Positions 8,801 to 20,800 of a DNA stretch of 64,000 nt are shown here, in pieces. The notes beneath the pieces are model-generated. The model was not told the DNA's origin. It did no database searches and worked only from the letters and a program-made list of their open reading frames with translations. Every line of letters begins with the position of its first letter. Position 1 is the stretch's first letter. The position numbers were made by a program, and so were the translations under genes. Source of the DNA: Puffinus mauretanicus (Eukaryota > Chordata > Aves > Procellariiformes > Procellariidae); NCBI GenBank assembly GCA_023333565.1, contig JAJKFH010000668.1, positions 310,001-374,000 of the forward strand, read 5' to 3'.

Positions 8801-11800
8801 GCAGGTCCTTTCCCCAGGGCTCAGCACTGGGGCCGGTCCTGTTCGATCTCTTGATCAAGGATCTGGATGAGGGGATCGAGTGCTCCCTCAGTCGGTTTGC
8901 AGATGACACCAAGCTGGGCGGGAGTGTTGATCTGCTGGAGGGCAGGAAGGCTCTGCAGAGGGACCTGGACAGGCTGGATCGATGGCCGAGGCCAATGTAT
9001 GAGGTTCAACAAGGCCAAGTGCCGGGTCCTGCACTTGGGCCACAACAACCCCAGGCAACGCTGCAGGCTTGGGGAAGAGCGGCTGGAAAGGACCAGAGGA
9101 AAAGGACCTGGGGGTGCTGGTTGACAGCTGAACATGAGCCGGCCATGTGCCCAGGTGGCCAAGAAGGCCAACAGCATCCTGGCCTGTATCAGAACTGGTG
9201 CGGCCAGCAGGAGCAGGGAGGTGATCGTGCCCCTGTACTGGGCACTGGTGAGGCCGCACCTCGAATCCTGTGTTCAGTTCTGGGCCCCTCACCACAAGAA
9301 GGACATGGAGGGGCTGGAGCGTGTCCAGAGGAGGGCAACGAAGCTGGAGAAGGGCCTGGAGCACAAGTCTGATGGGGAGCGGCTGAGGGAACTGGGGGTG
9401 TTCAGCCTGGAGAAGAGGAGGTGAGGGGAGACCTCATCGCTCTACAACTCCCTGAAGGGAGGTTGTAGCGAGGTGGGGGTCGGTCTCTTCTCCCAAGTAA
9501 CAGCGATAGGACGAGAGGAAATGGCCTCAAGTTGCGCCAGGGGAGGTTTAGATTGGACATGAGGAGAAATTTCTTTACTGAAAGAGTGGTCAGGCCTTGG
9601 AACAGGCTGCCCAGGGAAGTGGTGGAGTCCCCACCCCTGGAGGGATTTAAAAGCCGTGTAGATGAGGCGCTTGGGGACATGGTGTAGTGGGCATGGGGGG
9701 GTTGGGTTGAGGGTTGGACTTGGTGATCTTAGAGGTCTTTTCCAACCTTAATGATTCTACAATTCTATGCCTGAGACAGGGACAGGCGCTCGTGGTGACA
9801 GGGCTTCCGCATTTCCTCATTTCCAGGTTTCCATTACGAATCCAACAATGAGACGGACAAGCGGGAGTTCGAAAAGGCCGTGGAGACCATCGCAGTGTCC
9901 TTTAGCAGCACGTAAGGGACTTTTGGCCAGCCGTTCCCTGGAGAAGGTTCCCCCATGGGACCCCATCGCCCCCGCCAGCCAGGACACATCTCCACCCCTC
10001 GCCCCGGCCCCTCGCCGCACGCACAGCCCCGGGGGCGGCTGGTTTGGGGGGTGGTTTGGGGACCGGAGAGACCAATTCACTCTCCTGCCGCTCCCACCAG
10101 CAATTCCTCCAGCACCGCAAAGCTTGCTCGAGCCACAGGCTCCATCTCCCGGCCCCTCTTCGGTGCTGGGCCAAGCTCTGCTCCTCCACCCGAATTACCA
10201 AGACCTCACCACGTGGAGCTGAGCTGATCCCCACCGAAACCAGTATTGCAGCTCCGACTGCCAGTCCCTTGGACGCAGGTTGGGTGCTGCTGGGTGACAG
10301 CCCTGCTCGTCACTGCCCGTCCTCCCTTTGCTGAGCCCAACCGTATTCCTCCATCACAGCGTGTCCGAGTTCCTCATGGGGGAGGTGGACAGCAGCACCA
10401 TCCTCTCCATCCCACCCAGCGACCAGAACCAGGTGAGTGACGCCCGCTCCGCAGTGATGCTGCGGGTCTCGGGATGTGCCGGGGCGCTCAGACCCAGCTC
10501 GGGAAGGGGCTGAGCCCCAGACCTGGGATTCCCAGCTCATCTCCAAGCCCAGCGGAGCTTTGGCTGCTTGCTCCTGTCCTCGCTATCCCAAGGAGCAGCT
10601 CGATCCAAAGGGCGTGTGGCTCAGGAAGGGATGGAGCAGCTCTGTCAACAGAGGCAGAAAACAGGGCTCTGGTTGCTCTCCGGAGCTCTGCCCTGCTCTG
10701 GTGTGGGCACAGAGCAAGGTATTTCTCCAGCGATGTTCCCGTTAGCTCATGGCCTTCCTGTAGGGCCACGGGCTGGGCGCAGGAGATTTCCAGCAAAACC
10801 AGAAAGCTCCGGGTTTCTGCCTCCCCGCCATCCGCCGGCCCCTCCAACTACTCCCCTTCCTCTTCTCTGATCAGCTCCTTTTCTTTCCCAATTCCCAAAG
10901 ACTATGGAGAGCCTCTACGGGGGGATCCCCGGCCCCGGAGGAGACGGCATGCCTTCGGGTGTGGAAAGCTATGACACGGGTAAGCAGGCAGACTCTGGGT
11001 GCAGGGTTTGGGGTGGCTGAGCAGAGCAGCCGGCAGGAACCGGCGTCTTCCCCATCGCCGCCGCGGTTCTGAGCCGCACGCGGCTCCGCGGCTGAGAATA
11101 GGAGCTGCTGCTGGCACCGGGGGCCGGCAGGACACCAGCACAGCACGATGCCGGCACAGATACGGGGAGGTTTGCACTGAAAGCTCTCGGAGCTTGCAGG
11201 GGTGAATCAGGATGTCCTGGGGTTTTCCCGGCTGTTCCAGCGGTCCTGGGAACTCGAAGGCGTTTGGAGGGAGCGGGTCAGTGAACACAGTGGCGGTAGC
11301 ACATTCAAGTCTCTCTCTCCTCTTCCTCTCCCCCTCGTCCCATCGCAGGCCGTCCTCCCGCCGAGGAAGTGGACGTGATGCTGCAGCGCTGCGAGGGGGG
11401 GGTAGATGCTGCTCTTCAGTACGCCAAAAACATCTCCAAGTACATGAAGGACCTCATTGGATACCTGGAGAAAAGGACCATGCTGGGTGAGATGGGGAGG
11501 ACGGCGGGTGGGTCCTCTCCGGAGCGGGGCTGAACCCCTCACGGCAGCATCAGAACAGGTCGAGGTCCTCACATGCACGAGGCTGAGGGAGTCAGACACT
11601 GCAAGGGCAGCGGTGAACTTCATTCCTGAAGTTCTTGATTTATTTTTCAAAAGGAACCCAATCGGCAGGGAAATCCTGGTGTCTCGTATATCCTTTCACT
11701 TCCAACCGTTTTCCTTTCAGAGATGGAGTTTGCCAAAGGGCTTCAGAAGATGGCAAACAGCTGCAAGCAAACCATCAGTCAGGAGGTAAGTCCACATGTC

Positions 11801-14800
11801 CCCAAAGCCACCCAGCGTCCAAGGCTGTCGGGCTGCGTCAGGAGCAAGCAGCCCTGGAGAGCTCGTTTTGCGTGACCCAGCTTCAGAGCCCAGGAGAACA
11901 AGCGTGCAGTTCTCCAAAGCTCTTTGCTTGGCAAAATTTACGTGTCCAACCCAAAGCAAAGGATAATACCGAGACCCTGCAAAACCTCCTCCATCGGTAG
12001 CCGATATTTCTGCCCTGGCCCAGACGTGCCCCAGCCCCTGCTCTCCAGCCCAGGCACCGGGCAGGGGACACCACGGGGCCCTTCCAGCCCCCTCCGACCT
12101 CCCTCCAAGCAGTCTCTTGGCAGTCTGTGACCACACTGTCTCGGTCCAGGATGGGGCTTTTACCAGCCAAGCCGAGCTTCTTGCTCTCCTTCCCCGAGCG
12201 CAGCACTGGAGGATGCGTCTCCTTTGGTTCACGCCGTGGTGCTGGGGCTCAGGGTCGTGCGTTTTTTCTCCTTTCTCAGACCAACATGCCTTTCCTCTCC
12301 ATCTACCTGCTGGCCCTGGAGCAGGATATGGAGCACGGGACGTCGGTTCTGCAGGCTGCCAGCACCCTGCAGCACCAAACCTTCCTCCAGGTGAGAGGAT
12401 GAGAGGCCATCTCAGAAGGGTCTTCCCTGACGGCTGGGCAGCGAGGGAGGGCTGGTGGTCTCCTGCGTCCTCCTGACACAGGCAGCTCTTGCAGAAACTG
12501 GAATCCAGTTGCTGCTCGGCTCAGCCACTCCTCAGGCTCGGCGTTCCCTGGCTTTGCTCTGGATCAATGAGCCCAAGCTCTCAGCCAGTTGCTGGGTCCT
12601 TCGAGGGGTTAGATACAGGGTCTAGGAGAAACCCCCCAAATCTGGCAAATCAAACAGCACCTCCTTATCGATCTCCGCCTCATCCGAGGCCTCTCTGCAT
12701 TCCCACGTTCCCCCGCCAGCCCGGACCAAGCTGCACCCATCTCCCCGGGGACAGCCGCTCTCCGGGGCTCTTTGCCAGGGAGGGAATGGATCTCCTGGCG
12801 TTGCAGAGGGCGGCCCTTGCTTAGCTCAGTCTGGAGGGAAACTGCCGCCGGCACTTCCCAGGCTGCAGATTTTTATCCCCCCTGTAACCGAGCCCAGATG
12901 TGCTGGGGAATCACAACCTCCATAGGGAACTTCTCCTTGCAAAGCCTTTTGCAAAGGGAAGAGCAGCGAGCGTTTGGCTCTGACCACCGTGGGGGTTGGT
13001 TTCTCCCTCCTGATTCAGCCGCTGACAGTGAGACGCCTTGAACATGAAAAACGGAGGAAGGAGATCAAGGAGCAGTGGCACCGGGCTCAGAGGAAACTGG
13101 TGAGTAACGGCGTTGGGTTTGCGCTCCCCAAGCCCAGTCTGGGGCGACACGTACCCCTCTGAGGATGCTGGACTCCTCGTTCCTCTCCAGTAGCCTCTGC
13201 TGTGCTGGGGGACGCTGGAGAAACACGGGCGCAGGGACCGGGAAAGGGCCCTGGGGAGGTTGCGGGGGGATAACGACCCCCTTGCAGAGTTCGGTCCTCA
13301 CCCCGGGTCGCTGTTTTCACCGGCAGCAAGAGGCAGAGGTCAACCTGCGCAAGGCCAAGCAGATATACATGCAGCGCAGCGAGGAGCACGACAAGGCCAA
13401 GTACATGGCGGTGAAAGCAGAAGAAGAGCAGCAGAACACCACCAGCAGCATCACCACCAAAACCCTGGACAAGAAGAGGCGGCTGGAAGAGGAAGCCAAG
13501 AACAAGGTAGGAACATGACAGCTCTGGGCTCCGGCTCAGCATCTGCCCGGCAAGAACCTTCTCACTCCTTGCTGTCCTAGTACCGGGGCTGCCCTGAGCC
13601 AAGTGGACTGAACTGAGCTCCCTGCGGATCCTCGGCGCGGGAACGCCTAAAGGCTCGGGATCCCGGTGCAGAGAGCTGTTCTCCTTGTTCTCCTTACCTA
13701 TGAACGGTTTCCCTCTCTTGTTCTCCCAACTCTCAGGCAGAAGAGGCGATGGCCACGTATCGGACCTGCGTGGCGGATGCAAATACCCAGAAGCAGGAGT
13801 TGGAGGATACCAAGGTGAACTCCTTGCGGCAGATCCACGAAGTGATCAAACAGAGCGACCAGGTCATCAAGACGGTGAGTGGGGCTGGCTTGCTTGGGGT
13901 GGTCCCCAGGGCAGGGGGGCGGCCGTCCCCTGCTCAGGAGGGGTTCGGAGCTGCCTCCCCAGCAGACCTGGCTTAGCTGCTCCTAGTTCAGATGAGGTCC
14001 AGGTGGATGTAGAGCTCTGAAAAGCCAAGGCTCAAGGCTGCAGACCAAGCACCGCTCCGTGCTCCTGATTTCTCACCTAACCTGGAGCTCCTTCTCTCTC
14101 TCTTCGGTGTATGTCACCTCACAAAGCTCACGTCTGATTTTCTCTATGTCATTTTTAGGCCACAATCTCCTTCTACCAAATCATGCACATGCAGACGGCT
14201 CCACTGCCCGTCAACTTCCAGACGCTGTGCGAGAGCAGCAAGCTCTACGACCCCGGGCAGCAATACGCCTCCCACGTCAAGCAGCTGCAGCGAGGAGACG
14301 AACCTGACATCCAATACGACTTTGAGCCCTACGTGTCACACAACGCCTGGTAGGAAAGGAGAGGGGGAAATCATTCCTGTTTTCCACTCATCTGCTCCAG
14401 GCAGCCTTCCCCTGGGCTGGCAGGGTGCTCCCCTGCAGAAAACCAGTATGCCTTCAGTGTGCCTGCAGGCAGCTCCTGCTGGGAAAGCTGGGGCTGGAGC
14501 AGCTGGGAATTCCTCTCACATCCTCTGATGGATGAGACAGGCTCCCTAGCATCCAAGAGAGAGGACTGTAAATCCCAGGAGAGGTGGATAGCAGCCGTGA
14601 AGAAGGTTTTCGAGTGTCCTTGCTTCTCATCCACTCAGACATTCCCTTTTCTCCTTCTTTCCGCCCGCCAGGTCCCCCTTTACTCGGACGCGGAAAGGCA
14701 GCTTCAATGCCAATGACTTCTCAACGAGTGGCGGCTCTGACGGGGCCGGGCTGCCCAAGGACGGGACGGTCTCGGAAGGAGGAGCAGGAGCCAAGGAGCA

Positions 14801-17800
14801 GCAAAGCGGGGCTGCGGCGGCTGAGCGGAGAGGTGAGCCCGGAGCAGAGGGGAGGCTCTGCCTCGCCGTCCCCACGGCACCGCTCGCAGCAGGCTGCGTC
14901 CTCCCCCTGGCCAGGAGCTCCATGGGTGCCGAGGCGGGGGGGCTCCTCTTCGCAGCAGTAGGAGAGGCTGGAAGCCTGGCGAGCTGAAATTCCTGAAGGA
15001 CACAAAATCAGATCCCTGGGAGGTTTTTTTGCTTTTGCTAGCGCTACCTCACAGACCATTCTCCATCTTCCCATCTCTTCTTTCCCTGTTACTGAAGGCA
15101 TCACCACCCCTCCAGCCCCTTCCCCAGCCTGACAACAGGAAGCCGAGCAGCTTCCTTCAGTGATTTAAGTATCTCCTGGAGTCTAGGCTCTTCTCCCGTG
15201 TTTCTCTCTTGAACGCAGGAAGCGATCTCAAACGGACTGTGTGTTCTCCTCTGCAGGTGGGAGGGGACACCAGGTCCACAAATCCTGGCCAACCTCCATC
15301 ACTGAAGCTGACAGCAGCCTGGATTCCAGCGCAGGTAGGTAGCAGGGCAGGCAGCCCGGCCCCTTCTAACACAGCCAGCCCGAGAACCAGGCAGGACCTC
15401 TCGCCTCTCTTTTTTATCTGCCTTGTAATGACACCGTGGTGTAAATAACTGCTCTGATCCCAGTCTCCAACGGGATGGGATGGGATGGGATGGGATGGGA
15501 TGGGGTGGGATGGGGTGGGATGGGATGGGATGGGATGGGATGGGATGGGAGACCACTGAGCCTCAGGCTGCAGCCTGTGGGATGGGATGGGATGGGATGG
15601 GATGGGATGGGATGGGATGGGATGGGAGACCACTGAGCCTCAGGCTGCAGCCTGTGGGATGGGATGGGATGGGATGGGATGGGGATGGGGATGGGGATGG
15701 GGATGGGGATGGGATACCACTGAGCCTCAGGCTGCAGCCTGTGGGATGGGATGGGATGGGATGGGATGGGATGGGGATGGGGATGGGATGGGGATGGGAT
15801 GGGGATGGGATGGGATGGGATGGGATGGAACGGGATGGGGATGGGATGGGAGAGGATGGGATGGGGATGGGATGGAATGGGATGGGATGGGATGGACTGG
15901 GATGGGGATGGGATGGGATGGGATGGGGATGGGATGGGATGGGATGGGATGGAATGGGATGGAGACCACTGAGCCCTCAGGCTGCAGCTTCTCTATGGAT
16001 GGGATGGGGTGGGATGGGGATGGGATGGGGACTACTGAGCCTCAGGCTGCAGCCTGTGGGATGGGATGGGATGGGACGGGGATGGGGATGGGATGGGATG
16101 GGATGGGAGGGATGGACGGACGACCACTGAGCCTCAGGCTGCAGCCTGTGGGATGGGATGGGATGGGATGGGACGGGATGGGGATGGGATGGGATGGGAT
16201 GGGACGGGACGGGACGGGACGGGAGACCACTGAGCCTCAGGCTGCAGCCTGTGGGATGGGATGGGATGGGATGGGATGGGATGGGATGGGATGGGAGACC
16301 ACTGAGCCTCAGGCTGCAGCCTGTGGGATGGGATGGGATGGGATGGGATGGGGATGGGGATGGGGATGGGGATGGGGATGGGATACCACTGAGCCTCAGG
16401 CTGCAGCCTGTGGGATGGGATGGGATGGGATGGGATGGGATGGGATGGGATGGGATGGGATGGGATGGGATGGGAGACCACTGAGCCTCAGGCTGCAGCC
16501 CGCTTCACTGCAGGGCACTGCTAGCTCCCAGCTTCTCATTTTCTCCAGAGAGCTGCCCCAGCCGCGCAAGGCGCACGACTGCTCGCTGTGGGAATCAGGC
16601 ACGAGCATCAGAGCACGCTCAGAAGAGAAACAACTTTGCCTCACTGGCTTGGGGGTTTGCTTTTGACAGGTGAATTCAGCCATAAACTCCAGCGGTTGTC
16701 TTCCAACGGCACCATGTCCTCCAGCGAAGAGCTGGAAGAGAAGGATGAGAACGCCACCCCCTTTGAGCAGAGTAGGTGACAGCGCGGGAGGTGACGCCGC
16801 GCTCCTGCTGCCCGCCCACGCACCACAGCAAAGCTAACCGCGGCTTGGCTTTTCCCAAAATCAGTAGTTCTGGAGGTAAACCCAACAATCGCTGGGAGGA
16901 TCAGGAAGGTGATCCCACGAGGAGCCCAATAGCATTTCCTTTACCGAGGGATGAGCCCTGCTCAAACCAGACGAGCTAGGGCCGTACACCTCCGGGTACA
17001 GGTTATTTGCCACGTGGCTAAAGAACCAGTGCGCCCAGCCGGTTGCCTGCTCTGTGACAGTGACCCCTCTGCTCAAGCTCAGCTTAACCTTACCTCCTCG
17101 GGAGCCAGGAGGCAGCTGGATTTCTTTTTATTCTGCTCGTAGGCATCAACGGGATGACACCAGAGATGACGGCTCCAACAGGGCCCTTCCGAAACGTTGG
17201 CTTATCCAAGGCTGCCCAGACTCATCGGCTGAGGAAGCTCCGAACCCCTTCCAAGTGTCGGGAGTGCAACAGCTACGTTTACTTCCAGGGAGCGGAATGC
17301 GAGGAGGTAAAGTTGGGAGAAGTGGGAAGGGAGCTCGGTGGGTGGAAAAGATGGTGGATACGTCCCATGAACGGGGTGACCTCCCCGCTACCTGCGTACG
17401 GTCCTGTGGTTCGCTCTGTCCCCAGCACGTTGCGGTGCAGCTTGTCACTCGGGTGTCACAGATTTGCTGTAGAAACCCAGCCAGGACACACATGTGGTCC
17501 AAACCAGGGGTGTAACCGCAGCCAGATCCAGGTTCCCTGTGGAAGCAGAGGTGCCAGCATGAATTTGGGGGCAGGATTACCTTAGCACAGCTCTAACCTG
17601 GGTTTAGGAAGACATTCTCCTTTGGGGAGGGGTCCATGTGCTTTGCATTTGTCCTACGACGTCTCCAAAAAGGCATTTTTCCTGTCTGCCATCCTGCTCA
17701 AGGAGCTCCTTCTTCTCCGAGCGACGCCTGCTGTCTCTCAGGGGCTGCCCTTCCACCTCGCCCACGGGGCTGCCTCCCACCTCCACGCGTTTCCCGGTGT

Positions 17801-20800
17801 TTTCCAGTGCTACCTGGCCTGCCACAAGAAGTGTCTGGAGACCTTGGCCATCCAGTGCGGGCACAAGAAACTCCAAGGGAAGCTGCAGCTTTTCGGGCAA
17901 GATTTCACGAAGGCTTCTCAGAGCAGCTCAGATGGCATCCCCTTCATCATCAAGAAGTGCATTTCTGAGATCGAGAAGCGGGCGCTGAAAACCAAGGTGA
18001 CGCACTCTCTCTTCCCCCTTCTTCAGCTAAGCTGGCTCAGCTGCCTCCTCTTGAAATGTTCTTCTGCCTTGGCATGGAACCCCACAGCTCGTTTTTCAGA
18101 TTATTGGAGGCAGGAAAGTCCCAGGTGATGAACTTGGCCCTGACACCCCAAACTCTGACCTTGGAAACTCACTTCTTCTGCCTCCCTCTTTCCTATGAAA
18201 CAGGAATGACCGTAACATCTGAGCTGGAAGGGGATGGCCCAGAACCGCTTCTGAGAGGGATTTCCAACCCCAAAAGGAGAGGATGGGAGCTAGAAGCTCA
18301 CTGTCTTGTGCAGACTTGAGGAGAAACATCTCTCCTCACTTCAACTCCACTTTTCTCTCTTTTACCAGGGCATCTACCGAGTCAATGGCGTCAAGACCCG
18401 CGTGGAGAAGCTTTGCCAGGCATTTGAGAATGGGAAAGAGCTGGTGGAGCTGTCCCAGGCCTCCCCTCATGATATCAGCAACGTCTTGAAGCTCTACCTG
18501 AGACAGGTACCTGGTGGTACCTTCTGCTGGGGGGAGGCAGGGGAGAGGTGGCCAGAAGATCTAACGTCCCAGAAACAAACCTGGCTTCACCGAGTCATCT
18601 CTGGCAGGAGTAATTCTGCACAAACTGGGCTCAGGGTGGTGAGAGGGGTCCCCCCCCCCCAGCTGGGAGTGGGTCAGCGGTGGAGATGGGCCCATGTGCA
18701 GGAGTGGGGAAGCGCCTCCTCCGAGCTGGTTCCCTGCTCTCGGTGAGCCCTCGCACGGCTCCTCCGACGCCGCAGCAGCGGCATTTCGTATCCGCCGAAA
18801 AACAACGTGCAGAAGCACCAAATCCTCCCCCGCTTGGCAATTGGGGAACCAGCACCACGAAAAGGGAAGCGATCCAGCAAAGGTCACCGCGCGCGGCAGA
18901 GCCGGGGCTGAGCTCACGTCTCCCCGAGCGGTGCCCTGCCCCTCGCGTCGCCCTGCGGTGGGCTCAGCCGGGTGCCCTGCCCCCCGGGTCGCCCTGCGGT
19001 GGGCTCAGCCGGGTGCCGAGCCCCTCGCGTCGCCCTGCGGTGGGCTCAGCCGGGTGCTGTGCCCCCCGGGTCGCCCTGCGGTGGGCTCAGCTGGGTGCCG
19101 AGCCCCTCGCGTCGCCCTGCGGTGGGCTCAGCCGGGTGCCCTGCCCCCCGGGTCGCCCTGCGGTGGGCTCAGCCGGGTGCCCTGCCCCCCGGGTCGCCCT
19201 GCGGTGGGCTCAGCCGGGTGCCCTGCCCTGCTCACAGCAGTTCTCCACCCCCAGCGAACGCCAACACGCAAACTCAAAAACTGGCAGCGCAGGCGGCGTC
19301 ACCCACATCCTCCGAGGAGCCACCGCAGGGCAGGAGGAGAGGAAGCAGCTTCTCCTCTGCACTGCAGCCTCCCCGCTTGACGCTTTCGTGCTGCCGATCC
19401 CGGGGGGCTGCTGCGCCTTAACCGGGGAATGGGGCTCAGCTCGAGGGGGGAGCCTGGTGCCCCGCACGGAGAGAAGGGCTCTGAGTCGCCCCTGCGGTTT
19501 CTCCAGAGAAAAAAAGCAGAGTGGAAAAAGAGGAAGAATCAGTCCTGAGCCACGATCCCACGTCTCCCTGCAGAGGAATGGGTTGAAAGTCCCTCCCTAA
19601 GAGCCCTGGCCTGGAGGGAACCCGCTCTGCTGTGAGAGGCAGCTTAGCCCCAAACCCATCTGTTTAAGCCACTCTGAAAACATCGCCAGCCATGCAAAAC
19701 CACCAATTAGTTAAGGCGCTGCTCCGGGTGCTTCCTACGAACTTCAAAGCAAGAGTTTTCCACCTCAGCCCAGCCCCACCTTTGCTGCAGGCTCTGCCCA
19801 TGACATCCTGCCTCCTCCACCCCAGAACAACCCCTCCCTGTCCTCCTTCATTCCCGTCCTCTTCCTAACCGCCTCCTGTCTGCCCGGGGAACCTGCTCCG
19901 AGCCCGCCCCGGGCCAGGGATTTTCTGGGGAACAAAAAAAAAACAAAAAAAAAAGAACCCCTTAACCTTGACGCGGAGGGACCCACGCAGCAGAGAGCAC
20001 CCACGGGTCGCTCAGACGCTGCTTTTTGCACGGGTATTAATTAGCTAGGACAAACGAGGCTGGATTTACACGCTTCAGGAGATGGATAAATAAATATTAC
20101 CTTCTGGGGAGCTTTGCGGGCACTGGGGATGCTTCCTTGCTGTAGAAAGGCTCTGGGTTTCTTCAGCTCAACAGCACTGGGCAGGTCTAGGTCTCGGGGA
20201 AGGGGTGAGCCCTCCGGCACCGCTCTCCAGCACCCATCTCCCTTGTTCTTGCAGCTGCCGGAGCCCATTATGCCCTTCCGCATGTACAACGAGCTGATGG
20301 GCCTGGCCAAGGAGAGCTTACAGGGCGGCGAGGCCAAGGGCAAGAGCGGGAAAGGGGGCCCTGAGCTGGTGGATAAAGGAGCCGACACGGACAAGGTGGT
20401 GGTGAACCTGGTGTTGAAGCTGAAGGAGCTGCTGAAGGAGCTTCCCGGGGAGAACATGGCCACGCTCCAGTACCTCCTGCAGCACCTGAGAAGGTGAGAA
20501 GGGCAGGTCCGGAGGCCGTGCGGGTGCTGGGGCACCTTCCCTTCCTTCCTTCGAGTGGGAAGGTAAGCGCAGGCTCCCCACTGGACCCACGGGGGCAGCC
20601 CAGCCCTTCCCAGCAGAGGTAGATCCTTCTTCCGATCTTCTCTGCCGCTCACGGAGCTCGTGTGTGCCACGAGAGGGGACCCGGGTGCTGCCAGCCCAGC
20701 ATCTCCTCCAGCCTGGATGCGCCAGGCTGGGCAAGCCCTGCCTGTCCCCCCCCGTCCTTCTCCCTGCTTGCTCTCACGAGTTCCTCCTCCTCCTCCTCCT

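Noticed and set aside
8725..9424. Frames with reverse-transcriptase-like sequence as a host gene
   Set aside because: It is a frameshifted, 5'-truncated CR1 copy with its characteristic 3' tail, inside an intron.
15480..16666. Repeated Met-Gly-Trp-Asp open frames, and an apparent repeat-spacer layout resembling CRISPR
   Set aside because: The frames are GGGAT pentamers read through. The array is in a vertebrate intron, the 'spacers' are identical to one another while the runs vary, and no cas genes are present, so it is the reverse of a CRISPR array.
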